A DNA stretch of 47,351 nt. Origin: an uncultured Enterobacterales bacterium. GTDB lineage: Bacteria > Pseudomonadota > Gammaproteobacteria > Enterobacterales > Psychrobiaceae. The position numbers and the translations under genes are program-made. Location: the NCBI GenBank assembly GCA_937981905.1, contig CALJMY010000125.1, positions 1 through 47,351 on the forward strand, given 5' to 3'. Under the pieces are notes generated by a model. That model was given only the letters and a program-made list of their open reading frames with translations, ran no database searches and was not told where the DNA came from. Within the stretch, counting starts at the first letter, position 1; each line of letters begins with the position of its first letter. Positions 1 through 9,319 of the stretch are shown here, piece by piece.

Positions 1-93
1 AATAATTAAGGTGTTATATCATTTTTAAATTTTTACTTGATAATTATATCTTTTAATGTATATTTAAATAACAAATAATTAGATAGGGTTTTT

Positions 94-474
94 ATGAAAT
101 CTCAAGAAATTTTTAAAGGAAAAATACACAAGGGTGAAATAACTATACCTAGCGACACCGTCGAGCTTGTTTCGTTACTTGATCGTTACATGGATATTTC
201 AAAAATGAATGATCATCCAAAACATTTGATAGAAAAATATAAGTTAGCATTTATTCAGGCCCAAAAATATAAATCTAGATCTTGTGGTGGCGCTTACATA
301 TCAGCGATAAAGCAGGCGCTCAAAACATCAGCAAACAAAAACTTAAACGATATTGTTTTGGCTTGGTACGGTGTCGACTTGATGACCTACACTATTCAAC
401 AGTTAATCGTGGAAGAAAAAATAAAACTAAAAGGTAAAAAAGTTTATTTGATTGGAGGACGACATGATCGATAA
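94..474 (+). CDS. hypothetical protein
   Basis: 126-aa ORF after a short non-coding leader; no family recognised. Confidence 0.6.
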   Translation: MKSQEIFKGKIHKGEITIPSDTVELVSLLDRYMDISKMNDHPKHLIEKYKLAFIQAQKYKSRSCGGAYISAIKQALKTSANKNLNDIVLAWYGVDLMTYTIQQLIVEEKIKLKGKKVYLIGGRHDR

Positions 475-742
475 GGAATATATCAACGAAGTGTCGGATC
501 TTATTCTAGATATTATTGGGGTTGGTCCTTTTGTTTTGATTTATTCCGTAAACAGATACATAAGAAGAAAAGAACTAGAAAAAATTAAAAGCATAATGCT
601 TAACTATGACCTTTACGAAGATATTGATGATCTGATCGATTTAGCTATAGAAGATTTAACCGAGCAGAAGATAATTATCAAACATGGCGCATCAATACAG
701 CGACCGCACACAACAAGAAATATTAATCACCGCAACAACTAA
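464..742 (+). CDS. hypothetical protein
   Basis: ORF track begins at 452 (TTG); the ATG at 464 has GGAGG at 454-458, so 464 is the better start. Confidence 0.6.
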   Translation: MIDKEYINEVSDLILDIIGVGPFVLIYSVNRYIRRKELEKIKSIMLNYDLYEDIDDLIDLAIEDLTEQKIIIKHGASIQRPHTTRNINHRNN

Positions 743-759
743 ACCAAAAGGAAAGCAAA

Positions 760-1881
760 ATGACTACAGCAAAAACAGCAAACGAAAACGAAGCAAGCAA
801 CGGCAACAACGAACAATTCATTATCAAGACCTTTAAAAAAGAAGGTGGAATTGATGTTGTTAAGGATTTTCTTGAAAAAGAATTTGATAAATACAGTTCA
901 GAAGCTGCGGCAGAGGTGCCAGAAATCGATTCTGAGACGGGTAGAAAGAGAATTAAAGCCCTAGCCGCACAAGTAAATAAAAAGCTATCTATGCTTGATT
1001 CTCCGATTCGTGACTACTTGCGTGACATTAAAAAGCAACCAAAACTTATCGAAGCGGTAGCAAAAGAAAATAAAACCAAGTTCACAGAGTTACGAGCAGG
1101 TATTTTAAAACCGCTTGAAGAAGCGCAAGCGGATCAGGATAAAATCATTAACTGGCTGAATGAAGTCCCTTCAACATGTAGTGGCGCTGACATTAATTCA
1201 GAAGTTTTGAATAAAATAATTAATGCAATCAACGGATATTCTGCCGATCTTGTATGGCCAGAATTACGCAAAAAATTCAAGGTAGCACACGAAAACGCGT
1301 TGACCACTGCAACGGTTACACTTGAGCGTATCGAGCAACAAGAAGCGCAAGCGGCAGAGCTTGAAGAATTACGTAAAAAACAAGCTGAAGCAGAGCAAGC
1401 AGAGCAAGAGCGAAAAATTAAAGAAGAAGCGGCAAACAAAGCGAGAATTAAAGCTGAAGAAAAAGCACAACAAGAAAGAATTGATGTCGAAAGACGTGCG
1501 GTCGAAGCTAAACAACGCGAAGAAAACGCCAAAGCAGCAGAAGCTAAAGCTATTCGTGATGCAGAGTTGGCACAGCAGCAACAACAACAAGCAGCAGAGC
1601 AAGCGAAAATCGACGCTGAAAATGAGCGTATTGCATCTGAAAAACGTCAAGCTGAAGCGGTTGAACTGGCTAAAAAACAAGAAGCGGCACGTATCGCAGA
1701 AGAAGAAGCGGCACAGGCGGCACAGGCTAAAGCACGCGAAGAAGATAAAAACCATCGAATAAAAATCAATCGCGGTGCAATGGTTGATCTTATTGCGGCT
1801 GGAATTGATGAAGAAGTGGCGAAAGATGTCATCCGAGCGATTGCGCGTAAGCAAATCAGAAATGTTTCGATTCAATACTAA
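760..1881 (+). CDS. long coiled-coil phage protein (possibly DUF1351-like)
   Basis: 373 aa; globular N-terminus, then a long Ala/Glu/Lys/Gln coiled coil; upstream of the recombination genes; RBS aaaaggaaagc. Confidence 0.6.
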   Translation: MTTAKTANENEASNGNNEQFIIKTFKKEGGIDVVKDFLEKEFDKYSSEAAAEVPEIDSETGRKRIKALAAQVNKKLSMLDSPIRDYLRDIKKQPKLIEAVAKENKTKFTELRAGILKPLEEAQADQDKIINWLNEVPSTCSGADINSEVLNKIINAINGYSADLVWPELRKKFKVAHENALTTATVTLERIEQQEAQAAELEELRKKQAEAEQAEQERKIKEEAANKARIKAEEKAQQERIDVERRAVEAKQREENAKAAEAKAIRDAELAQQQQQQAAEQAKIDAENERIASEKRQAEAVELAKKQEAARIAEEEAAQAAQAKAREEDKNHRIKINRGAMVDLIAAGIDEEVAKDVIRAIARKQIRNVSIQY

Positions 1882-1918
1882 TTAACCGGAGGGGCGGCAG
1901 TGGTCGCCTTTTGATGAT

Positions 1919-2260
1919 ATGAAAACTCAAGAACTAGTAAATCAAAGTAAAGGTTTAGAACTTTGCAAAATCCTATATAAAGAATTAAATATTATAGGTG
2001 TATTCCCAGCGTTGACGGGCGGACTTCTTTACAAGGAAGGGAATAGGAAAGATATTGATATTGTTCTTTATCGTCACCGTCAAGAATTGGACGGATTCGA
2101 GACAAAAGAAATTGAACTTATTTTATCTCGTTGTGGGTTAACTGATTTTCAATATTTCGGGTTTGTAACTAAAGCTAAATGGCAGGGAGTAACGGTTGAT
2201 TTATTTAACCCTGAAACTAAAAGCGATGACAAAGAAAACCGTTATGGGGATTACAGCTAA
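1919..2260 (+). CDS. minimal nucleotidyltransferase-like protein
   Basis: GG-L-LYKEGNRKDIDIVLY plus a later VDLF fits the Pol-beta-type NTase pattern GG...DxD...D. Confidence 0.5.
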   Translation: MKTQELVNQSKGLELCKILYKELNIIGVFPALTGGLLYKEGNRKDIDIVLYRHRQELDGFETKEIELILSRCGLTDFQYFGFVTKAKWQGVTVDLFNPETKSDDKENRYGDYS

Positions 2261-3060
2261 TGGCAACTAAAACAAACGCACTAACAAACGACGAGTATAG
2301 ACAGGTGAAGGCTTACTCAAAAAGCGATTTAGACAACGTTAATAAATCAATCGCTTTATTGGATTGGAATAAAAACGTTAACCGTGAAAAAAGCGAAGTA
2401 GCGGATATTGGTAACGCAACACATGCGGCACTGCTTGAGCCTGACGTATTCGAGAAAGAATATATTAAAATGCCTGATTTTGATTTACGCACGAATGCAG
2501 GAAAAGCATCGAAAGAAACTTTTGAAGCGAGTATTGGCGACAGTAAAACAATCTTAACCCACGACGACTACGAATTAGTTATCGGCATGAGAGATTCAGC
2601 ACTATCGCATCCTGTTATAAATAAATTATTAACATCATCTGGCGAAAGCGAGGTTTCAATATTTTTTGAAATAGACGGGATAAAATGCAAATGCAGACCT
2701 GATCGCATTGTTGATCCTAAAGTATTTAATCAGCATATAATCGTTGATGTAAAAACATGCGTAGATGTTAGCAAGTTTAATTTTTCCGCGCGTGATTACC
2801 GCTACGATGTACAGGACAGTTTTTATAGTCGTGGTTATGAAGAGTTAACAGGATTCAAACCTCGATTTTTATTTGCCGTCATAGGTAAAAATAAAGTATT
2901 CGGCTCACACCAAGCAAGATTGTTTGAATTAGAGCCAGAAGATAAAGCGAATGGCGAAACGCAATACATGAAAAACTTGGAAATCGTCAAAGAGTTTGAA
3001 GAATTTGGCGGCGGTGGTTTGGAAGTAGAGATGATTAAACTACCAAAACGCTGGAATTAA
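2260..3060 (+). CDS. RecE/lambda-Exo-like PDDEXK exonuclease
   Basis: N-terminal GNATHAALLEP, CRPDRIV, IIVDVKT and downstream Q..FYSRGYEELTG; adjacent to a RecT/Bet gene; TAATG overlap with the previous gene. Confidence 0.75.
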   Translation: MATKTNALTNDEYRQVKAYSKSDLDNVNKSIALLDWNKNVNREKSEVADIGNATHAALLEPDVFEKEYIKMPDFDLRTNAGKASKETFEASIGDSKTILTHDDYELVIGMRDSALSHPVINKLLTSSGESEVSIFFEIDGIKCKCRPDRIVDPKVFNQHIIVDVKTCVDVSKFNFSARDYRYDVQDSFYSRGYEELTGFKPRFLFAVIGKNKVFGSHQARLFELEPEDKANGETQYMKNLEIVKEFEEFGGGGLEVEMIKLPKRWN

Positions 3061-3071
3061 ATTAAAACAAC

Positions 3072-3100
3072 TTGACAGCGTAACAGTATCGCATTATTGT
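3072..3100 (+). promoter_or_regulatory. class A promoter (TTGACA-n17-TATTGT) upstream of recT/bet-like gene
   Basis: TTGACA 3072-3077, 17-nt spacer, TATTGT 3095-3100, GCAT before the -10. Confidence 0.65.
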
Positions 3101-3140
3101 TGCGTTGTATTTTATAAAACAACAATCGGAGTAAAACAGC

Positions 3141-4022
3141 ATGACAACAGCATTATCAATCGTAGCGCAAAACACAGGCGCGAGCGAAAAAGAAATAGAA
3201 AGCGTGATATCAGGCATGATCGTATCTGCCAAAGGTCAGCACGGAGCAACAGCAACACCAGCGGAAATGGCTGTATTTATGGGTGTATGCTCAAAATACG
3301 GACTTAACCCACTCGTTAAAGAATGTGCAGCGTTTGTAAGTGGTGGAAAATTACAAATAATCGTAATGATCGATGCGTGGTATAAAATGGTAAATCGTCA
3401 AGATACATTTGATGGTGTTGAATTTGATGACAAGTTTAATGAAGGTGAAATAGTTTCAACAACCTGTAAAATATACTTAACCAATCGTAGTCGTCCTGTA
3501 TGTGTAACTGAATACTTTAAAGAGTGTAATGATGCAAAATCAAGCGTATGGAAACGCTGGCCAAGCAGAATGCTTCGTCATAAAGCGTATATTCAAGCAG
3601 CTCGTATGGCGTTTGGTATCAGTGAAGCAATCGACAATGATGAAGCGGATCGTATTCGTAGTAACGGGGGCGGCACAGCAGAGCGCGACATTACACCGCA
3701 ACACACTATTGATTTTAAAGCGATTGAGCAAGCTATGGCAGAATGTGGCGACTTAAATACATTGAAATCAGCGTGTGGAGATATTCGCGAACAAATGCAA
3801 AATAACGGCACTTGGGATGCTAACAAAGACAAAATTATTGCGCTGAATGTTAAGCATAAAGACCGTATTAATGATTATGTTGATGATAATGATGATATTG
3901 ACCTAGATACACCGCACGGCATGTCACAAGCCAACGAAGTGGTAGAAGGCGAATTAGTCGAAGAAGACGATATAGGTTTTGGTGATGATGATAGCGATGA
4001 GTTTGGGGAACCAACAAACTAA
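3141..4022 (+). CDS. bet: Redβ/RecT-family single-strand annealing protein (Bet-like)
   Basis: CSKYGLNPLVKECAAFVSGGKLQIIVMIDAWYKMVNRQ..FDGVEF and WPSRMLRHKAYIQAARMAFG are typical of Bet/RecT proteins. Confidence 0.85.
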   Translation: MTTALSIVAQNTGASEKEIESVISGMIVSAKGQHGATATPAEMAVFMGVCSKYGLNPLVKECAAFVSGGKLQIIVMIDAWYKMVNRQDTFDGVEFDDKFNEGEIVSTTCKIYLTNRSRPVCVTEYFKECNDAKSSVWKRWPSRMLRHKAYIQAARMAFGISEAIDNDEADRIRSNGGGTAERDITPQHTIDFKAIEQAMAECGDLNTLKSACGDIREQMQNNGTWDANKDKIIALNVKHKDRINDYVDDNDDIDLDTPHGMSQANEVVEGELVEEDDIGFGDDDSDEFGEPTN

Positions 4023-4040
4023 ATAAACAACCAAACAATA

Positions 4041-4065
4041 AGCGCTCACTAAGGGCGCTTTTTTA
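4041..4065 (+). terminator. rho-independent terminator
   Basis: AGCGC..GCGCT hairpin followed by a T-run. Confidence 0.75.
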
Positions 4066-4078
4066 TTTTATCCTCATA

Positions 4079-4107
4079 ATGACATGTATCTACAAAAGCG
4101 ATATACT
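4079..4107 (+). promoter_or_regulatory. class B promoter upstream of terminase
   Basis: ATGACA-n17-TATACT. Confidence 0.5.
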
Positions 4108-4134
4108 GTGATTATGTTTTATTAATTAATAGGT

Positions 4135-4764
4135 GTGAATATGTTTGAAATGAACGAAGAGCAAACAGCACTATTCGAGAAGCTTACACCACTTCAAAAA
4201 GAAATATCTTTGAACTCTATTTCCGGTATGAATAACATTGATGCTTACAAAGCCTCAAAAGGTAAAGCGAAGACAGAAAAAGCAATGGAATCAAGCGTTA
4301 GTCAAATCTTAAGTAATCATAAGGTTGCAGCTTTTATTAAATCAATGGCTAATCATATCGTTAATCCTGCCATTATGACGCGAAACGAGATGATGGAGCG
4401 ACTTTCTGGGTTAGCTCGTACCAATATGTCAGATTTAATCACATGGGGCGTACAAGGCGTTTTAGAGCCTCAAGATATTAACGAAGATGGTGAAGAATTA
4501 GATCCTGAAGACTTTATGGATAATCAAGAGCCTCAAACGGTTTGGGTTGTTAAACCTTCAGCTTTACAAGATCCGACAAAAGTCGCATCGATTGCCGAAG
4601 TATCAGCAGGTAAAGACGGCATTAAAATCAAGCAACACTCACCACTTGCAGCTATGAAGCAATTGGCAGAACTTGCAGGATATGAAGCACCGAAACAGGT
4701 AGAGGTTACCGCAAAAGAAGAGCTAACCCCTTGGGGAGCTATTACGGTGGCTAAGGATGAATAA
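4135..4764 (+). CDS. terS: terminase small subunit
   Basis: N-terminal HTH-like repeat (DAYKASKGKAKTEKAMESSVSQILSNHKVAAFI) and RNEMMERLSGLARTNMSDL; immediately before terL. Confidence 0.75.
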   Translation: MNMFEMNEEQTALFEKLTPLQKEISLNSISGMNNIDAYKASKGKAKTEKAMESSVSQILSNHKVAAFIKSMANHIVNPAIMTRNEMMERLSGLARTNMSDLITWGVQGVLEPQDINEDGEELDPEDFMDNQEPQTVWVVKPSALQDPTKVASIAEVSAGKDGIKIKQHSPLAAMKQLAELAGYEAPKQVEVTAKEELTPWGAITVAKDE

Positions 4765-4981
4765 AATGAAAGTTGTAGCCAAGAAGATAAAGAATAGTTA
4801 CTGTGATTATCTTACGGAGGGTAAGGCATACAAAGCCAATCTTAAAAGTGACTACTTCACAGTTACAGATGATGAAGGCGATACAATTACATGCAATTAT
4901 AAAAATTGCCCACACACCGAGTCAGACTGGACAATAATCGGCAACCCTTTTGTTACGGTAAAAAAATGCCTAGACAGCTAG
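4757..4981 (+). CDS. hypothetical protein
   Basis: 74 aa; overlaps the terS stop and terL start; possible alternative start at MKVV (4766). Confidence 0.5.
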   Translation: MNKMKVVAKKIKNSYCDYLTEGKAYKANLKSDYFTVTDDEGDTITCNYKNCPHTESDWTIIGNPFVTVKKCLDS

Positions 4982-6453
4982 ACTTCAGACCACAGGCAGT
5001 TTTTGCGCCAGCTTATAACTTAGAGCCTGAAAAAATCATGGAGCAAAGATCTTTCTTTAATCCTGATTATGATTACTTTGTTGATGTAGGCGGTCGTGGT
5101 GGTGGTAAAACCGTTGATAAAATAAAATCTGTTGTGCTCGAATCTACTATTAGAAAGGTTCGGGTTTTAGTTACGCGTGAATATCTTGGATCAATCGCTG
5201 AAAGTACGAAGGCAGAAATTGAAGAAGCTATCACCGAGTTGGAGCTCGATCACTTCTTTCATATTACCGAGAAACAAATAACCGCGGTTAACGGCTCTAA
5301 ATTTATGTTTAAGGGCCTAAAGAATAATATTAACAATATTAAATCGATTGCTGCAGTTGATATTGTGTTGGTTGAAGAAGCTGAGGGCGTTAGCGAAATT
5401 TGTTGGGATAAGCTTTTACCATCAATACGCCCGAAGTCTGGAAAGATGATAGTAATTGTTATTTTTAACCCTGATTCGAAGCTAGACGCTACCTGGCGCA
5501 CATGGATGGAGAACACGCCTGAAAGAACGCTTATTACCACAACCAACTACAACAACAACAAATACTTCCCTGAACACCTTGAGCGTATGCGCTTAAACGA
5601 CCTTAAAACACTACCTAAACGACGCTATGACAAAAAGTGGCTAGGCATTCCAACAGGTGCCGAGGGAGATATCATCATTGACGAGATATGGCTACGGGCT
5701 GCACGTTTCGCAAGTCAGCACGAAGAATGGCAAAAAGTAGGCAAAAAGGTTGTTGCATACGATCCGGCTGGTCAAGGTAAAGATAATCATGCGGTTGCAT
5801 ACTTAGACGGTAACTGCATAAAAGATATTGACGAATGGCCATTGTCGCCAGATTTACGCGTAGCAACTAACCGAGCGTTAAGCATGGTACGTAAAAACGA
5901 AGCCGACGAATTCACTTATGACGAATGTGGTGGTTTTGGTGATGGTGTTAGTGTATTCGCACAAGATAACGCTGACGGTACGAGTACAGACGAAGATGGT
6001 AATCATTTTGAATATATCGATATTGATATTATCCCTTTTAACGCTGGCGACTCAATAGAAAAACCTGAAGATTGGGATGACGACAAAAAAATCAAAGGCA
6101 CTGAAAAAACGCCTTATGAGATATACGCCAACCAGAAAGCACACGCGCACGGAGTAGTAGCCCAACAGTTTTACAATACTTACCGGTTTATTGAGCTTGG
6201 TGAGCGCAACATTGATTTTGATGACATGATAAGTCTGGATATCGAAGACGACACATTGTTCAATAAAATCATCCGCGAGATGTCCACGGCTTTATGGGTC
6301 AAGTCAGAATCAACGAGTAAAAAGAAAGTCGAAGATAAAAAAGCCATGAAGAAACGCACGGGGCAAGAATCACCAAACTTAAACGATGCAATCATAATGA
6401 CCAGAGCACCAAGACCGAGTGTTCCGTTAAACTTTTTGGATATGGAGTGGTAA
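4966..6453 (+). CDS. terL: terminase large subunit
   Basis: Walker A-like GGRGGGKT, LVEEAEGV Walker B region, nuclease domain KVVAYDPAGQGKDNHAV; start at MPRQLDF favoured over track start 4906. Confidence 0.85.
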   Translation: MPRQLDFRPQAVFAPAYNLEPEKIMEQRSFFNPDYDYFVDVGGRGGGKTVDKIKSVVLESTIRKVRVLVTREYLGSIAESTKAEIEEAITELELDHFFHITEKQITAVNGSKFMFKGLKNNINNIKSIAAVDIVLVEEAEGVSEICWDKLLPSIRPKSGKMIVIVIFNPDSKLDATWRTWMENTPERTLITTTNYNNNKYFPEHLERMRLNDLKTLPKRRYDKKWLGIPTGAEGDIIIDEIWLRAARFASQHEEWQKVGKKVVAYDPAGQGKDNHAVAYLDGNCIKDIDEWPLSPDLRVATNRALSMVRKNEADEFTYDECGGFGDGVSVFAQDNADGTSTDEDGNHFEYIDIDIIPFNAGDSIEKPEDWDDDKKIKGTEKTPYEIYANQKAHAHGVVAQQFYNTYRFIELGERNIDFDDMISLDIEDDTLFNKIIREMSTALWVKSESTSKKKVEDKKAMKKRTGQESPNLNDAIIMTRAPRPSVPLNFLDMEW

Positions 6454-6459
6454 AACATA

Positions 6460-6488
6460 TAGACAATGACGCGTAAATGCGTTATTGT
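6460..6488 (+). promoter_or_regulatory. class A promoter upstream of C5 methyltransferase
   Basis: TAGACA-n17-TATTGT; spacer/-10 carries CAATGACGC..GCGTTATTG inverted repeat. Confidence 0.6.
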
Positions 6489-6517
6489 TGTTTTACTTTT
6501 AATTATTAGGTTTAGTT

Positions 6518-7609
6518 ATGAATGTATTAAGTTTGTTTAATGGAATGTCATTTGGTCGAATGGCGTTAGAAAGTTTAAATGTACCAGTTAAAAAATATTA
6601 CTCGGCAGAAATTGACAAGTACGCTAACCAGGCGGCACAAGCATTATTTCCTGATACTATTCAATTGGGTGATGTAACTAAATGGCGCGATTGGGATATT
6701 GAATGGGATAAAATTGATTTAGTAACTGGTGGCTTTCCTTGCCAAGCATGGTCTATGGCTGGGAAGCAACTAGGTGACAAAGACGAGCGCGGCATGTTGT
6801 TTTGGGTGATGTTAGATATTATGAAGCACGTTAGATTGCACAATCCTAACGCTGATTTTTTAATTGAAAACGTAAAGATGAAAAATGAGTTCGAAGAATA
6901 CATAACGCTTCATACTGAAAATGCACTTGGTAATGTACATAAAATTTTAATCAATAGCGCCCTAGTGTCAGCTCAAAACAGAAATAGATATTATTGGACG
7001 AGTTTTCCAGTTACACAGCCAGAGGATAAAGGTGTTGTATGGGGTGATGTTAGAGAGCGTGGTGTTAATGAATTTTATTATACAGAAAAAGGCTTGCAAT
7101 GGATGGCGAGGCACTCACAAATAAAAGGGAAGCAGTTAAATATATGGAGCGATGATGATAAAGCACAAATGATAGAGGCTAGTCACTATAAAAACTACTC
7201 CTCTCAGCGCTTCTTTGGGGTTTGTGATACACCTAGCGACGAAAGTGTTATTGCGGCTATGCGAGGTCGCTATCTGGTTGATGGTAAGCGCAAAGATAAG
7301 GAGCAGTCAAAAAAAGGAAATACCGCACAATTTATTGAGTTTCGCCATGATGAAAAATCAAACTCATTAACTACCGTACAAAAAGATAATGTAGTTGTGC
7401 CGTTCACGCTACCAAACAGAATACCGGTCGATATGTTTTTCTTTCGATATATAACCCCACGAGAATGTTTTAGGCTTCAAACCGTACCAGAGCATCATAT
7501 TGATACGTTGTTGGGCGCAGGAATAAGCAACACGCAACTATACAAAATGTGCGGAAATGGCTGGACGATGGAAGTTATAAAGCACATTTTAAGCTGTCGT
7601 TACACATAA
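6518..7609 (+). CDS. DNA (cytosine-5) methyltransferase
   Basis: GGFPCQAWS (PCQ), ENVKM (ENV), QNRNRYYW, RYITPRECFRLQTVP, MCGNGWTMEVI motifs. Confidence 0.9.
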   Translation: MNVLSLFNGMSFGRMALESLNVPVKKYYSAEIDKYANQAAQALFPDTIQLGDVTKWRDWDIEWDKIDLVTGGFPCQAWSMAGKQLGDKDERGMLFWVMLDIMKHVRLHNPNADFLIENVKMKNEFEEYITLHTENALGNVHKILINSALVSAQNRNRYYWTSFPVTQPEDKGVVWGDVRERGVNEFYYTEKGLQWMARHSQIKGKQLNIWSDDDKAQMIEASHYKNYSSQRFFGVCDTPSDESVIAAMRGRYLVDGKRKDKEQSKKGNTAQFIEFRHDEKSNSLTTVQKDNVVVPFTLPNRIPVDMFFFRYITPRECFRLQTVPEHHIDTLLGAGISNTQLYKMCGNGWTMEVIKHILSCRYT

Positions 7610-7625
7610 AAAACAACAAACACGC

Positions 7626-7654
7626 TTTACAATAGCGCATTAGTGCGGTAAGGT
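7626..7654 (+). promoter_or_regulatory. class A promoter
   Basis: TTTACA-n17-TAAGGT with ATAGCGCattaGTGCGG spacer. Confidence 0.5.
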
Positions 7655-7672
7655 GTGTTTATTATTAATTGA

Positions 7673-7993
7673 ATGGGCACTTTAAAGATGGAAATACCAG
7701 AAACACATGAGAGCGCGATGCACTTTATAGTAGAGGCTCTGTTATCTCAGTTTAGAGAGTCAGGCGCGGTAAATTATTTAGAGCAATCATTTCAACATAA
7801 AGATGATGACGAATCATTTACTCTTACTATGCAGATGAAAAACGGATTGACTCCTTGTGAAAAATTACAGGCAGCAGAAGATCGGATCAAAGAGCTTGAA
7901 GACATGCTTTGCGCCTTACTTAACAACAAAGAACTTGATGTATTCGAGATGACCACAGAAATAGAAGAATTATTAAATAAGGAACAAAAATGA
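7673..7993 (+). CDS. hypothetical protein
   Basis: 106-aa ORF; alternative start at 7688. Confidence 0.6.
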   Translation: MGTLKMEIPETHESAMHFIVEALLSQFRESGAVNYLEQSFQHKDDDESFTLTMQMKNGLTPCEKLQAAEDRIKELEDMLCALLNNKELDVFEMTTEIEELLNKEQK

Positions 7994-8214
7994 AACAAGT
8001 GGAATTTTTACAAATAGAAGGTGAGTTAGTTTCTCGCCCTGTACGCACTAATGACGGCGACATGCTTGGCTGGGCTGTGTATAAAAACGGTGTTGCATTA
8101 GAAAGAAACCGTGGCGGTGTTCGTACATTTAAAAGCAAAGATTCAGTTGACGCTTTTTGTATTGATAACGGTATTAATGAATATAAAACGAAAGATATTT
8201 TGTTGGGTTTATAA
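7990..8214 (+). CDS. hypothetical protein
   Basis: ATG overlaps the preceding stop (ATGA). Confidence 0.6.
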   Translation: MKQVEFLQIEGELVSRPVRTNDGDMLGWAVYKNGVALERNRGGVRTFKSKDSVDAFCIDNGINEYKTKDILLGL

Positions 8215-8216
8215 CC

Positions 8217-8525
8217 ATGCAACCAAAAACCAAAGAAGTACTAACTCTAAAAGCTAACGGATTGATGACTAAGCAAGTAAGCTCAAAGCTTGCTATTCAT
8301 CGTCGCACTGTTGATTGGCATATTGCAAAAGCTTGTGAAGAGTTAGGTGCTAAAAACACGGTTCATGCAGTGGCTATTGCCATCAAGAAAGGGTTAATAC
8401 TTGCTTCGGAGATTGGTTGTATAGTTTTATTATGCGGCTTAAGTATGATGAATAATGTTGACGCCAGACGAGGTCCTATCGTTAGAAATATGGCTAGAAC
8501 TGCGCGTCGTGAAGTGATTGTTTAA
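8217..8525 (+). CDS. LuxR/GerE-type HTH protein with C-terminal hydrophobic segment
   Basis: KTKEVLTLKANGLMTKQVSSKLAIHRRTVDWHIAKACEELGAKNTVHAVAIAIKKGLI matches the LuxR_C HTH pattern; then ILASEIGCIVLLCGLSMM. Confidence 0.75.
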   Translation: MQPKTKEVLTLKANGLMTKQVSSKLAIHRRTVDWHIAKACEELGAKNTVHAVAIAIKKGLILASEIGCIVLLCGLSMMNNVDARRGPIVRNMARTARREVIV

Positions 8526-8546
8526 TTAAAATAAAAAGGAAATACG

Positions 8547-8813
8547 ATGGAAAAGTTTTGTAAAATATTTGAAAGCGAAGAATACGGACAGATTTTAGTA
8601 ATAAAAGACACTAACGAAAAACACCAACCACAAGTTAGCGTCAAGTTTATTCCTCAAGGTCTTGGCGTTTGCGGTCCTGACTTTGCCTTTAGTGATGAAG
8701 ATGAAGATTTAGCGTGGGAGAAGGTGGATAAACTATTTGATTCTCTAGAGTTTGAACAGGTTGAATCATTAGCGGAAGAAACCACGCACATGGCTTTAGG
8801 TTTCGTTAACTAA
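8547..8813 (+). CDS. hypothetical acidic protein
   Basis: 88-aa ORF with RBS aaaagg. Confidence 0.55.
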   Translation: MEKFCKIFESEEYGQILVIKDTNEKHQPQVSVKFIPQGLGVCGPDFAFSDEDEDLAWEKVDKLFDSLEFEQVESLAEETTHMALGFVN

Positions 8814-9148
8814 CCAAAAAAAGCCGCAATCTTATCAAACTTGTTAAACACAAATACAATAGCCGCTACGCCACCAGCATACGCGGCTATTTTTAATTCT
8901 ATCTTTGAAACTTTCGTTTCTAAATTGTGAATTCTAGGGCCTAGTGTTTTATTTTGTTCTACACTTTTAGCTAGTAGGGCGATAGACGTATCAATCGATG
9001 CCATAGCCTTTTCAGTGGTTTTTATACTTCCTTTTATATCTGTAACGTCAGAAGCAACATGTTTAACTTCATTCTCTAATGTAGCAAATCTTGCTCCGCT
9101 CACTTCTTCTTGCATGCCGCTTCCCGTCGTTAAACTTATTGAATTCAT
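8810..9148 (-). CDS. coiled-coil protein with C-terminal TM (XhlA-like)
   Basis: Heptad-rich N-terminus, C-terminal IAAYAGGVAAIVFVFNKFDKIAAFFG; isolated minus-strand gene. Confidence 0.6.
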   Translation of the reverse strand: MNSISLTTGSGMQEEVSGARFATLENEVKHVASDVTDIKGSIKTTEKAMASIDTSIALLAKSVEQNKTLGPRIHNLETKVSKIELKIAAYAGGVAAIVFVFNKFDKIAAFFG

Positions 9149-9319
9149 AGAATATTAAGCCGTATGTTAACATTTTAAATAATTTAACTGCAAATTATTA
9201 CATTAATATATAGTTAATCAACTGTGTAAAATCACAATGACTTTTATTATATAGCCTATTCTTTGCGCTATGCGTATTATGTTACACTCATAAAAACCAC
9301 AACCAAAACAAGGTTTATT

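Noticed and set aside
1134-1875. Overlapping ORFs inside the coiled-coil gene (1134-1532 -, 1322-1762 +, 1369-1875 -, 1647-1832 -)
   Set aside because: Low-complexity GCA/GAA/AAA-rich coding sequence leaves other frames open; the translations are compositionally biased with no independent RBS or synteny.
3529-3832. Alternative-frame and antisense ORFs in the bet gene
   Set aside because: Fully inside a confidently identified gene with no supporting signals.
9263-9319. N-terminal extension MRYAYYVTLIKTTTKTRFI of ORF 9263
   Set aside because: Translates a promoter-like region; the ATG at 9320 has a clear RBS. The same applies to the extensions at 18150-18191 (MRYC...) and 40074-40133 (MRYC...).
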